A stretch of DNA of 64,000 nucleotides from Halobacteriales archaeon QS_1_68_17. GTDB taxonomy: Archaea; Halobacteriota; Halobacteria; Halobacteriales; Haloarculaceae. Shown here piece by piece: positions 24,533 to 32,873 of the stretch (its first letter is position 1; every line of letters begins with the position of its first letter). The DNA lies in NCBI GenBank assembly GCA_003021105.1, contig PXRG01000031.1, forward strand, positions 1-64,000. The letters run 5' to 3'. A program made the position numbers and the translations under genes. The notes beneath the pieces are model-generated. The model was not told the DNA's origin. It searched no databases and worked only from the letters and a program-made list of their open reading frames with translations.

Positions 24533-25519
24533 ATGCAGATTCTCATCACGGGCGGCGCGGGTTTCATCGGCGGCCACCTCGCCGAGCGGTTCGCCGGCGA
24601 CGGCCACGACGTGACGGTGTTCGACAGCTTCGAGCCGTTCTACGACACCCGGATCAAGGACCACAACGTCGAGGTCGGCCGCGAGGCGGCCGCGGCGGGC
24701 GGTGGCACCTACCGGCTCGTCGAGGGCGACGTCCGGGACGCCGACCTCGTGGCCGAGGTGGTCGGGGACGCCGACTACGTCTACCACCAGGCCGCCCAGG
24801 CCGGCGTCCGGCAGAGCGTCGAAAACCCCCGGAAGTACGACGCGATCAACGTCGACGGGACGCTGAACGTCCTCGACGCCGCCCGCGATTCCGGGGTCGA
24901 GCGGGTGGTCGTCGCCTCCTCGTCGTCGGTCTACGGGAAGCCCCGGTACCTGCCGTACGACGAGGACCACCCAACGACGCCGGTCAGTCCCTACGGCGCG
25001 TCGAAACTGGCCGCCGAGCGGTACGCCGGCGCGTACGCCGAGGTGTACGACCTTCCGACGGTCTCGCTCCGGTATTTCACCGTCTACGGCCCGCGGATGC
25101 GCCCGAACATGGCGATCACGAACTTCGTCTCCCGGTGTCTGAACGGCGATCCCCCCGTCGTGTACGGCGACGGCTCACAGACCCGCGATTTCACCTACGT
25201 CGACGACGTGGTGGCCGCGAACGTCACGCTGCTGGACACCGACGCCGCCGACGGCGAGGTCCTCAACGTCGGCAGCACCGACAACATCGACGTCGAGACG
25301 CTGGCGACGGTGGTCCGGGACGAACTCGCGCCGGACCTCGAACTGGTCTACGACGAGCGCCACGACGCCGACGCCGATCACACCCACGCCGACGTCTCGC
25401 GGGCCCGCGACCACCTCGGCTACGAACCGACGACGACCATCCGCGAGGGCGTCCGCCGTTTCATCGACTGGTACCGCCAGAACCGCGACTGGTACGAACC
25501 GCTCGTGGTGAACTCCTGA
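24533..25519 (+). CDS. NAD-dependent nucleotide-sugar epimerase (SDR family)
   Basis: 328 aa from ATG 24533. MQILITGGAGFIGGHLAERF is the extended-SDR NAD site (GxxGxxG). ASSSSVYGKP and SPYGASKLAAERYA give the catalytic Ser and YxxxK, and YFTVYGPRMRPNMAI is typical of UDP-glucuronate or UDP-glucose 4-epimerases. The gene lies 82 bp after the nucleotidyltransferase on the same strand. With the dehydrogenase it could convert UDP-glucose to UDP-galacturonate or epimerise a related sugar for S-layer or archaellin glycans. Confidence 0.9.
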   Translation: MQILITGGAGFIGGHLAERFAGDGHDVTVFDSFEPFYDTRIKDHNVEVGREAAAAGGGTYRLVEGDVRDADLVAEVVGDADYVYHQAAQAGVRQSVENPRKYDAINVDGTLNVLDAARDSGVERVVVASSSSVYGKPRYLPYDEDHPTTPVSPYGASKLAAERYAGAYAEVYDLPTVSLRYFTVYGPRMRPNMAITNFVSRCLNGDPPVVYGDGSQTRDFTYVDDVVAANVTLLDTDAADGEVLNVGSTDNIDVETLATVVRDELAPDLELVYDERHDADADHTHADVSRARDHLGYEPTTTIREGVRRFIDWYRQNRDWYEPLVVNS

Positions 25520-25915
25520 CGCCCCGGCCTCCCCGTCTCGACGGCGACAGCGACGGGTGCCGACACCCCGTGGTCCGGACGTTCTTCGGGCGCGTACGGA
25601 CGGTCTCACGAGTGTCGGGCCGGGGCGTAGCCGCCGTGACTGGCCGCGGGTCCGCTCGCTGCCCGGTCGCCGACGGGTGCGGTCTGCCCCGTGTGTCGAG
25701 GAGCTATAGCGTCCCAAGGCAACGCACTCCGTTTTTGGATGTCTCTCGTCAAGCGTGTCAGGGGGGAGAGGGGTAAAACCGCGCAGACACGGCCGCGTTC
25801 GGTTTTCCGGCCGCGACCCGTCCCCGACAATATGGCTACCGCAAATATAATACAAGAAATTTATGTATACATTAAACATCAAAATTTAATACGCAACAGA
25901 AAAAATGCCTGGCTG
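25520..25915. other. Intergenic; second half belongs to the 312-bp tandem repeat
   Basis: No gene is seen from 25520 to about 25750. The remainder is the upstream half of repeat copy A and includes an AT-rich promoter-like block (about 25838-25905) just before the first small peptide gene. Confidence 0.5.
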
Positions 25916-26035
25916 ATGTCTGGGGAAGAAGACATCGACTACGAGGACGAGATCGAACAGCGCAAGAACGACGTCGTCACTCCGGGCCTGCCGACTGTCG
26001 GCCCGACCATCGACCCGAGAAACACCGGCTACTGA
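25916..26035 (+). CDS. Small acidic peptide, copy A (39 aa)
   Basis: 39 aa starting MSGEEDIDYEDEIEQRKNDV, then a Pro/Gly/Thr-rich end TPGLPTVGPTIDPRNTGY. The first 20 residues are identical to copy B except one (E5K), while the C-terminal part differs in length and sequence. An AT-rich stretch ending AAAATTTAATAC lies ~25-35 bp upstream, which would give a leaderless or nearly leaderless transcript. A three-codon frame ATGCCTGGCTGA overlaps the start in both copies. No signal peptide or Cys. The function is unknown; the constant-leader, variable-core pattern recalls peptide precursors, but no modifying enzyme adjoins. Confidence 0.6.
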   Translation: MSGEEDIDYEDEIEQRKNDVVTPGLPTVGPTIDPRNTGY

Positions 26036-26215
26036 CGCCTAGTGGGCGTGCGCTGTTCGGGTGTATCGGGGGGTAGAATCGCGCGGATGCGACCGCGTTG
26101 CGTTTTCTGGCCGCGACTCGTGCCCGGTAGAGTGACTGGTTTTCGTAGATAATTTATATATTTAAAACTATAAAAATATCAAAATTTAATACACAACAGC
26201 AAAAATGCCTGGCTG

Positions 26216-26347
26216 ATGTCTGGGGAAAAAGACATCGACTACGAGGACGAGATCGAACAGCGCAAGAACGACGTCATCGTTCCGGACACCATCGGGGACA
26301 CCGGTCCTGTCGGCCCGGTCCCTGACCCGAGAAACTACGGCTACTGA
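26216..26347 (+). CDS. Small acidic peptide, copy B (43 aa)
   Basis: 43 aa starting MSGEKDIDYEDEIEQRKNDV, then IVPDTIGDTGPVGPVPDPRNYGY. It is paralogous to copy A; both end in DPRN(T/Y)GY. Upstream the AT-rich block TTTATATATTTAAAACTATAAAAATATC differs in sequence from copy A but keeps AAAATTTAATAC. Conservation of the reading frame and start despite core divergence argues that both are translated. Its role is unknown. Confidence 0.6.
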   Translation: MSGEKDIDYEDEIEQRKNDVIVPDTIGDTGPVGPVPDPRNYGY

Positions 26348-26531
26348 CGCCTAGTGGGCGTGCGCTGTTCGGGTGTATCGGGGGTAGAATCGCGCGGACG
26401 CGACCGCGTTCGGTTTTTCCGGTGGCTGTCGGTGACAGCGACGGGAGCGTCCCGCACGCGGGATCGCTTTCCCGTCGGCTGTCGTCCATCGACGAACGTC
26501 GGCACCTCGCGGTGCCGAATCTCCCGCAGTA

Positions 26532-28322
26532 TTACTCGACGGTGACGCTCTTGGCGAGGTGGCGGGGTTTGTCGATGGACCGACCGAGCAGCGCCGCGGT
26601 GTGGTAGGCGACGAGCTGGAGCTGGACGTTCGCCGTGACGGCGGTGGTCCGGGGGTGCTGGGCCGGGATTTCGAGGACGTGGTCGGCGTACCGCTCGACG
26701 TCGGACTCGCCGTCGGTGACCGCGACGACGGGCGCGTCGCGGGCCTCGACCTCCTTGACGTTGCCGACCGTCTTGGTCGCCCGCTCGTCGTCGCCGGTGA
26801 CGACCGCGAAGACGGGCGTGTTCTCGGTGACGAGCGCGAGCGGGCCGTGTTTGAGTTCGCCCGCCGCGAACCCCTCGGCGTGCTCGTAGGTGATCTCTTT
26901 CATCTTGAGCGCCCCCTCCAGCGCGACCGGGTAGTTGTACCCCCGGCCGATGAAGAAGTAGGCGTCGGCGTCGCGGTACCGTTTTGCGATCTCGCGGGCG
27001 CGGGAGTCGTCGAGTATCTCCTGGATGTCGCCCGGCAGGTCCCGGAGCGCGGCGATGATCTCCCGGCCGTCGGTGACGTTGGTCGTCGCCAGCGAGAGGA
27101 GGTTCAGCGCGGCCTGCTGGCTGGCGAAGGTCTTCGACGCCGCGACGCCGATCTCCGGCCCGGCCCGGATGTACAGGACGTGGTCGCACTCGCGTGCGGC
27201 CGTCGACCCGACGACGTTGGTGACCGCGAGCGTGCGTGCACCCCGGCGGCCGGCCTCCCGGAGCGCGCTCAGGGTGTCCGCGGTCTCGCCGCTCTGGGTC
27301 ACCCCCACCACGAACGCGTCGCCGATCGGCGGCGGGCTGGTGGCGTACTCGCTGGCCAGGAATGCCTGCGCCGGGATGCCGACCTCGCGGAACATCTCCG
27401 CGCCGTACAGCGCCGCGTGGTAGGAGGTCCCGCAGGCGACGAACTGGACCGCGACGGGGTTCAGGGTGCCGAGGTCGCCGATGTCGACCTGCCCGCCGAG
27501 TTCGTCGACCCGGCCCTGGAGGCACTGCCGGAGCGCCCGCGGTTGCTCGTGGATCTCCTTGAGCATGAAGTGGTCGTAGCCGCTCTTGCCGGTCTCCTCG
27601 GGGTCCCACTCGACGGTGTCGACCGGCTTCTCGACGACCGCTCCCGACTCGTCGCTGACCGTCCAGCCGTCGCCGTCGATCCGGGCGAACTCGCCGTCGT
27701 CGATGTAGACCACCCGGTCTGTGTGGTCGCGGAACGCCGGCACGTCGCTTGCCAGGTAGTAGGCGTCCTCGCCAAGCCCCAACACGAGCGGCGAGTCGTT
27801 GCGCGCGGCGAAGACGGTGTCGACCCCCGCGACGACGACCGCGACCGCGTAACTGCCGTCCAGGCGGCCGACGGCCTCCCGGACCGCCGACTCGGGGTCG
27901 GCCCCGTCGGCCAGCGCGTCCTCGATCAGGTGCGGGACGACCTCCGTGTCGGTGTCGCTTTTGAACCGGTGGCCCGCGGTGGCGAGTTCGTCCCGGAGCG
28001 ACTGGTAGTTCTCGATGATGCCGTTGTGGACGACCGCCACGTCGCCGGTACAGTCGAGGTGGGGATGGGCGTTCTCGTCGGTCGGCGGGCCGTGCGTGCT
28101 CCAGCGCGTGTGCCCGATCCCGACCGACCCCGCGAGGTCGCGGTTCTCGACCGCCGACCGCAGGTCCGCGATCTTCCCCGCGCACTTGCAGACGTCCAGG
28201 TCCGCCCCCGAGAGGGCGACCCCGGCCGAATCGTAGCCGCGGTACTCCAGTTTCGACAGCCCCTCGACGAGCACGTCCAGCGTGTCGCCGTCGCGGCCGG
28301 CACAGCCGATGATCCCGCACAT
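26532..28322 (-). CDS. glmS: Glutamine-fructose-6-phosphate aminotransferase (isomerising)
   Basis: 596 aa. After Met, the N-terminal nucleophile Cys2 opens the glutaminase domain (MCGIIGCAGRD, IGHTRWSTHGPPTDENAHPH, VVHNGIIENY). Two SIS sugar-isomerase domains follow (FVACGTSYHAALYG, TQSGETADTLSALR, GRGYNYPVALEGALKMKEI) and the end KPRHLAKSVTVE is canonical. It makes glucosamine-6-phosphate from fructose-6-phosphate and glutamine, the entry to amino-sugar nucleotides. Its start shares one base with the stop of the upstream glmU-like gene (TGATG), forming a two-gene operon for UDP-GlcNAc-type sugars. Confidence 0.96.
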   Translation of the reverse strand: MCGIIGCAGRDGDTLDVLVEGLSKLEYRGYDSAGVALSGADLDVCKCAGKIADLRSAVENRDLAGSVGIGHTRWSTHGPPTDENAHPHLDCTGDVAVVHNGIIENYQSLRDELATAGHRFKSDTDTEVVPHLIEDALADGADPESAVREAVGRLDGSYAVAVVVAGVDTVFAARNDSPLVLGLGEDAYYLASDVPAFRDHTDRVVYIDDGEFARIDGDGWTVSDESGAVVEKPVDTVEWDPEETGKSGYDHFMLKEIHEQPRALRQCLQGRVDELGGQVDIGDLGTLNPVAVQFVACGTSYHAALYGAEMFREVGIPAQAFLASEYATSPPPIGDAFVVGVTQSGETADTLSALREAGRRGARTLAVTNVVGSTAARECDHVLYIRAGPEIGVAASKTFASQQAALNLLSLATTNVTDGREIIAALRDLPGDIQEILDDSRAREIAKRYRDADAYFFIGRGYNYPVALEGALKMKEITYEHAEGFAAGELKHGPLALVTENTPVFAVVTGDDERATKTVGNVKEVEARDAPVVAVTDGESDVERYADHVLEIPAQHPRTTAVTANVQLQLVAYHTAALLGRSIDKPRHLAKSVTVE

Positions 28323-29515
28323 CAGCGCACCACCTCCACGCCCTCGTCGATCTGCCCGCTCACGTGGACGCCGGTGTGGAGGTGCGCGCTCGGCCCGACG
28401 AGCGACCCGGGGGCGAAGCTCACACACCCGTCGGCCCGCACCCGGTCGGCCAGCACCGCCCCGAGGTGCTGGTCGTCGAACATCCGGCCGTCGATGCAGA
28501 CCTCTGCCCGCCCGCCGGGGACGACGCTGCCGGCCCCGATCCGGACATCCTGGCCGGTCACCGTGTCCAGCAGCGTCGATCCGGCGTCGGCCCGCGTGTC
28601 CGCGTCGAGGACGCTCCGGCTCACCGTGGTGTTCGCCCCGACGGTGACGTTCCGCCCGAGGGCGGCGTCCGGACCGACGACCGTCCCGGGTCCGACCTCG
28701 CAGTCCGGGCCGACGACGACCGGCGGCTGGAGCGTCGCCGACTCGTGGACGCGGGCGTTCTCGTCGACCCAGACGCTCGGCTCGCGCTCCGGTTCGACGG
28801 TGCGCCCGCGCGCCAGCACCTCCCGCGCGACCGTCAGCAGGTCCCAGGGGTATGTCGCGTCCACCCACATGCCCCCGGTCTTGACCCCCCGGACGCGCTC
28901 GCGCTCGACCAGGCGGGCGATGGTGTCTGTCAGCGCGAGTTCCCCCTCCTGGCGCGGGGTGTCGGCGATGGCCGCGAAGATCCCCGGGTCGAACGCGTAG
29001 ACGCCGCCGTTTATCAGCCGGTACTCGTCGGTGTCGGGCTTCTCGACGATCTCGACGATCTCGCCGTTCCGGAGCGACACCGCACCGTACTGTCGGGTGT
29101 CGGGCCGCTCGACCACCGAGAGCGCGGCCGTCCCGTCGTGGTCGGTGAAGGCGGCGATCACGTCGTGGATCATCTCGGCCTCGATCAGGCGGTCGCCGTT
29201 GAGCACGACCGCCGGCTCGTCGACCGCGCTCCGGGCCTGGAGGAGCGCGTGGCCGCTACCCAGCTGTTTCTCCTGCATCACATACGTCAGTGGCACGTCC
29301 CGGTACCTGGGGCCGAAGTACTCCTGGACGCGGTCGTGCTTGTAGCCGACCACGACCACGATCCGCTCCATGCCGGCCGCGATCAACGCGTCGAAGACGT
29401 GCTCTAAGATCGGTCGGTTGGCGGCGGGCAACATCGGCTTCGGCCGGTTCCGGGTCAGCGGCCGGAGCCGCGTCCCTTCGCCGGCCGCGAGGACCACTGC
29501 CGTGCGTACGCTCAT
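28322..29515 (-). CDS. glmU: GlmU-like bifunctional sugar-1-phosphate nucleotidylyltransferase/acetyltransferase
   Basis: 397 aa. The N-terminal nucleotidyltransferase (VRTAVVLAAGEGTRLRPLTRNRPKPMLP, EKQLGSGHALLQA, VVLNGDRLI) is followed from about residue 245 by left-handed beta-helix repeats (VVVGPDCEVGPGTVVGPDAALGRNVTVG). This is the layout of archaeal GlmU/Sta-type enzymes that acetylate glucosamine-1-phosphate and transfer UMP. Overlap with glmS supports UDP-GlcNAc synthesis. Some related proteins are thymidylyltransferases, so the acetyltransferase step is inferred from context. Confidence 0.88.
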   Translation of the reverse strand: MSVRTAVVLAAGEGTRLRPLTRNRPKPMLPAANRPILEHVFDALIAAGMERIVVVVGYKHDRVQEYFGPRYRDVPLTYVMQEKQLGSGHALLQARSAVDEPAVVLNGDRLIEAEMIHDVIAAFTDHDGTAALSVVERPDTRQYGAVSLRNGEIVEIVEKPDTDEYRLINGGVYAFDPGIFAAIADTPRQEGELALTDTIARLVERERVRGVKTGGMWVDATYPWDLLTVAREVLARGRTVEPEREPSVWVDENARVHESATLQPPVVVGPDCEVGPGTVVGPDAALGRNVTVGANTTVSRSVLDADTRADAGSTLLDTVTGQDVRIGAGSVVPGGRAEVCIDGRMFDDQHLGAVLADRVRADGCVSFAPGSLVGPSAHLHTGVHVSGQIDEGVEVVR

Positions 29516-29593
29516 ACGACTGTCTCGTCAGGCGCGACCGTTAAAGTTCTGGGCCGGATTCCCCGGAGTAGGAACGGCTTACCGCCGTCCGGC

Positions 29594-30487
29594 CTACCGT
29601 TCGTTTATCGTCTCGCTGGCCATGTTCCGCCCCTGTGCGTTGAGTTCGACCTCGGTCCGGGTTCGCACCTCGTCGACCGTCCCGACCTCCAGGAGGCGCT
29701 GGTAGACCTCCTCTATCTCCTCGACGCTGACGCCGACGAAGTCGGCCATCTCGAACGGCGAGACGCCCGAGTACAGCGCCATCAACACCTGGCTCTCTAG
29801 CTCGTCGAGCTGTGCGCTATCGTCGCGTTCGTCGATCACCGAGACGAAAAGCGCCCGCAGGACCGACGCGTGTCGCTCGGTCCCCGAGAGGTAGGTCTCG
29901 ACGCTCCGCCCGTCGTCGTCGGTGTGCTCGACCGCGACGACCGTCCGTTGCTGGCCGGTCACCGCCTGCTCGCTGGTCTCGACGGTCCCCACGTCGTCGA
30001 GTTCGCAGTCGACGGTCCCCACGTCGTCGAGTTCGCAGTCGACGGTCCCCTCGCCGCCCGGGTATGTCAGCTGGAAGGCGTCCGTCGAGACGGTAAAGCG
30101 CGCCTTCCGCCACTCGGCGTCCTTGACGACGCCGCCGACCACGGCGGGGTGTTTCGCCAGGACCACCTCGCCCCCGACGTTCGTGCGGTAGTAGATCCGC
30201 TCGAAGTCGTCCCCGCCGGCGGCCAGCAGAACGCTGTTGCCCACCGAGAGGACGACGGCACCCGTCGCGTCCACGCCCTCGGGTACGACCGACTCCCGGT
30301 CTGCCGGCACGGTTACTTTCCCGTGCGGGATCGCCTGCCTGTTCCCGTCGCCCGCGACGATCAGCCGCCTGTCGGTCAGGACCAGCCGGCACGACCGCCA
30401 GCGCGGCTCCCCGACCGGCTCGCCGTCCCGCACCGCGTAGCAGACGTCCCCCGCGACGTCCGCGACTTTCCGTTCTTGGTCGCTCAT
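29594..30487 (-). CDS. cheF: CheF-type chemotaxis adaptor
   Basis: 297 aa. The N-terminal half (CRLVLTDRRLIVAGDGNRQAIPHGKV) and the C-terminal SQVLMALYSGVSPFEMADFVGVSVEEIEEVYQRL helix-turn-helix segment match the haloarchaeal CheF family (DUF439). In Halobacterium, CheF connects CheY to the archaellum motor. An exact tandem duplication inserts the decapeptide GTVDCELDDV twice at about residues 147-166. The gene stands apart from other che and arl genes here; it could act with the soluble chemoreceptor at 13434, but linkage is loose. Confidence 0.88.
   Translation of the reverse strand: MSDQERKVADVAGDVCYAVRDGEPVGEPRWRSCRLVLTDRRLIVAGDGNRQAIPHGKVTVPADRESVVPEGVDATGAVVLSVGNSVLLAAGGDDFERIYYRTNVGGEVVLAKHPAVVGGVVKDAEWRKARFTVSTDAFQLTYPGGEGTVDCELDDVGTVDCELDDVGTVETSEQAVTGQQRTVVAVEHTDDDGRSVETYLSGTERHASVLRALFVSVIDERDDSAQLDELESQVLMALYSGVSPFEMADFVGVSVEEIEEVYQRLLEVGTVDEVRTRTEVELNAQGRNMASETINER
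29981..30050 (-). repeat. 30-bp in-frame tandem duplication inside cheF
   Basis: The unit GACGGTCCCCACGTCGTCGA plus GTTCGCAGTC occurs exactly at 29981-30010 and 30011-30040, with a 10-bp partial third copy. It encodes two consecutive GTVDCELDDV blocks. Exact identity indicates a recent event. Confidence 0.9.
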
Positions 30488-30633
30488 CGAGCGCGCTCGT
30501 GGGACAGTTCCGGCCTCCCGTCCTTTTAATTCCCGCCCCGATTCCGATCACATCGGCCCGCGCGCGGCGCTCGTCGGCGGTGTCCGGGAGCCGAACGGAA
30601 AGGGTGTTAGGCCCGCCGTCCCTGCTCCCGGCA

Positions 30634-31917
30634 ATGACACTCCTCGACGACGCGCGGGCGGCGCTGTCGGCCGGGCCGCTCTGTGATTCCTGTCTCGGCC
30701 GGCTGTTCGCCGACCGGAGTTTCGGGCTGACAAACGCCGAGCGGGGCCGCTCGCTCCGGGTGACGCTGGCGCTTTCCGACGACGAGCCGTTCGACCCGCC
30801 CGACGAGTGCTGGGTCTGCGAGGGCGAGGCCGCGCCCGACCGGATCGAGGCGTGGGCGGACCGGGCCGCGGCGGCGCTGGACCGCTACGCGTTCGACACC
30901 TACCAGACGGGGACGCGCGTGCCGCCGCTGTTCGAGGAGAACGACCGCCTGCTCCGCGAGGAGGCGGGGCTCCCCGCGGACGCCGGCGAACCGCTGAAGG
31001 CCGAACTCAACCGCGAGGTCGGCAAGCGTATCGGCCGGCAGACGGGCGCGGAGGTCGACTTCGAGCGGCCGGACGTGCTCGTGGTGCTCGATCTGGCGAC
31101 CGACGAACTCGACGTCCAGGTCAACTCCGCGTTCGTCTACGGCCGCTACCGCAAACTCGAACGGGGCATCCCGCAGACGGAGTGGCCCTGCACCGACTGC
31201 AACGGGACCGGGATCGACCGCGGCGAGTCCTGCGAGGGCTGTGGCGGGTCGGGCTACCGCTACGACGAGAGCGTCGAACAGCTCACGGCCCCGGTCGTCA
31301 GGGACGCGATGGACGGCACGGAGGCGGTCTTCCACGGCGCGGGCCGCGAGGACGTCGACGCCCGCATGCTCGGGTCCGGCCGGCCGTTCGTGATCGAGGT
31401 CAAGGAACCCCGGGACCGCGACGTCGACCCGGCCGACCTCCAGGCCCGGATCAACGAGTTCGCGGACGGCAGGGTCGAGGTCGAGGGCCTCCACCCGGCG
31501 ACACACGGGATGGTCGAGCGGGTCAAGGAACTCGACGCGGCCAAGACCTACCGGATGGCGGTCGCCTTCGCGGAACCGGTCACCGGGGAGGCGTTCGCCG
31601 ACGCGCTGGCGCGACTCGACGGCGCGACCGTCCACCAGGAGACACCCGAGCGCGTCGCCCACCGCCGCGCGGACATCACCCGCACCCGCGAGGTCTACGC
31701 GGCCGACGGCGATCTGACCGACGACCGCCGCGCCACCGTCGAGATCCGCGGCGAGGGCGGCCTCTACGTGAAGGAACTGGTCAGCGGCGACGGCGGGCGC
31801 ACGGAACCCGGCCTCGCGGGTCTGCTCGGCGTCGACGCCGAGGTGACCGCGCTCGACGTGCTCGACGTCGAGGGCGAGGACGAACCCTTCGAGCGCGAGG
31901 CGTTCTTCCGGGACTAG
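30634..31917 (+). CDS. pus10: tRNA pseudouridine synthase Pus10
   Basis: 427 aa from ATG 30634. The N-terminal THUMP-like part has zinc cysteines (LCDSCLGRLF, ECWVCEG), with more at CTDCNGTG and CEGCGGSG. The catalytic region VFHGAGREDVDARMLGSGRPFVIEVKEPR carries the conserved Asp. TREVYAADGDL and IRGEGGLYVKELVSGDGGRTEPGLAGLLG complete the Pus10 C-terminus. It modifies uridines 54 and 55 in the tRNA T-loop, as archaea lack TruB for that site. It is divergent from cheF across a 146-bp gap. Confidence 0.96.
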   Translation: MTLLDDARAALSAGPLCDSCLGRLFADRSFGLTNAERGRSLRVTLALSDDEPFDPPDECWVCEGEAAPDRIEAWADRAAAALDRYAFDTYQTGTRVPPLFEENDRLLREEAGLPADAGEPLKAELNREVGKRIGRQTGAEVDFERPDVLVVLDLATDELDVQVNSAFVYGRYRKLERGIPQTEWPCTDCNGTGIDRGESCEGCGGSGYRYDESVEQLTAPVVRDAMDGTEAVFHGAGREDVDARMLGSGRPFVIEVKEPRDRDVDPADLQARINEFADGRVEVEGLHPATHGMVERVKELDAAKTYRMAVAFAEPVTGEAFADALARLDGATVHQETPERVAHRRADITRTREVYAADGDLTDDRRATVEIRGEGGLYVKELVSGDGGRTEPGLAGLLGVDAEVTALDVLDVEGEDEPFEREAFFRD

Positions 31918-32137
31918 TCCCTTCCCGGGAGACCGAAGCGTAACGCCCCGCACGGTGACGACGGCCGTCTCCGCCGGCGAGGCGGGGCGTGGCTCTTTTT
32001 CCCGGGCGCTCGCCGGATTATCGGTAGTGGATACCACAACCGTTCGTGTGACCGCTCGGTGATCGCTAAAATATACCATCCTGTCGTGCATACACAGTCG
32101 TGCGCTCGTCGCAACCCCCGTCCGACTGGAGGTTCGC

Positions 32138-32290
32138 ATGACCAAACATCGGTGGCTGTTCGGCTGGGGGTTGGGTTCTATCTCGGTCGCCGCCGCCTCG
32201 CTTTTGGGACCCGCTGTACGTCGTCGAGACCGGCGGCAACCCGTTCGAACTCGGGTTGCTGGGAGAGTTTTCGGCTCTCTGGCGATCGGT
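32138..32290 (+). pseudogene. N-terminal remnant of an MFS-type transporter
   Basis: MTKHRWLFGWGLGSISVAAASLL continues in another frame as PLYVVETGGNPFELGLLGEFSAL, which resembles the first helix and loop of MFS proteins (xPLYVVxLGGxPFxLGLLG). The remaining ~350 residues are absent and downstream sequence changes frame again (IWNEGDYDDGVTWGVHP). It is a short decayed fragment; the family call is tentative. Confidence 0.4.
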
Positions 32291-32418
32291 CGCTCAGGAT
32301 CTGGAACGAGGGCGACTACGACGACGGCGTGACCTGGGGCGTCCACCCCGTCGCCGTCGAACCGGGACGGGACGCTCCTACCGGGCGACGGTAACTCTCC
32401 CGGCAATGAGACGAACGG

Positions 32419-32577
32419 TCACCCCGTCGTGTGGACGTTCGTCGTCCCGCACTCCGGGCACCGCGTGATCGACCCGAGCGTCGGGTGGTCGACCCGCTCC
32501 CAGGCCTCGCCCGCGGCTGCCTCGAACCCACACTCGTAACAGTGCAACGCCGGACCTGATGCCGATTGCTCTGCCAT
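32419..32577 (-). CDS. Zinc-ribbon microprotein (52 aa)
   Basis: 52 aa, MAEQSASGPALHCYECGFEA...TRCPECGTTNVHTTG. The CYEC and CPEC knuckles form a rubredoxin-like zinc ribbon around a short central helix (AGEAWERVDH). Such stand-alone ribbons are frequent in haloarchaea and of unknown function. The start ATG at 32577 and the stop TGA at 32421-32419 frame it cleanly; the family has about this size. Confidence 0.75.
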   Translation of the reverse strand: MAEQSASGPALHCYECGFEAAAGEAWERVDHPTLGSITRCPECGTTNVHTTG

Positions 32578-32766
32578 GTGATACTGTTTGACGTACCCGA
32601 TATTAGTGGTTACTGCGGCCCCGCCGCCGCCGATCGGTTCTCCCCCCGACGGCGGCCCCAGCGCGGTCGTCGTTCGCCTCCGGTGGCGGTGTCGTTGCGG
32701 TCGTCGCCTCTTCGACGGTCTCCGGTCCCCAGCGGGGGATCTCTCGGCAGGCGTCCCCGGTTTCGT

Positions 32767-32872
32767 AGTGATTACTGTGAGTCTTTACCGCCGTGACGAT
32801 CCGTGTCGATGATGAGAGCCACTGCATCGGCATCTTTCGACACCGCCGATGACACTATTCACAGTAATCACT
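32767..32872. mobile_element. MITE, copy 3 (106 bp, diverged)
   Basis: Ends AGTGATTACTGTGA (32767-32780) and TCACAGTAATCACT (32859-32872) are exact inverted repeats. It shares the outer AGTGATT, the internal TTACCGCCG and its length with copies 1 and 2, but its core differs. Its right border supplies TGATAGTGA on the minus strand, and the TGA is the stop of the MFS transporter gene, as for copy 2. Confidence 0.7.
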
Positions 32873-32873
32873 A

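Larger units (their letters stand above)
25750..26425 (+). repeat. 312-bp tandem duplication carrying two small peptide genes
   Basis: Copy A (about 25750-26055) and copy B (26056-26367) share the order GC-rich block, AT-rich promoter block, peptide gene and a near-identical trailer (GCCTAGTGGGCGTGCGCTG). A third partial copy follows (26368 to about 26425) before similarity ends. The period, measured at TTCGGGTGTATCGGGG, is 312 bp (26056 to 26368). The peptide 3' halves have diverged more than the leaders. Confidence 0.8.

Noticed and set aside
25606-26489. Minus-strand frames opposite the small peptide genes
   Set aside because: They share sequence only because the DNA is tandemly repeated and have no start context; the plus-strand peptides conserve frame and promoter.
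26559-29000. Plus-strand 813-codon frame opposite glmS and glmU
   Set aside because: It spans two well-supported minus-strand genes and has shadow composition.
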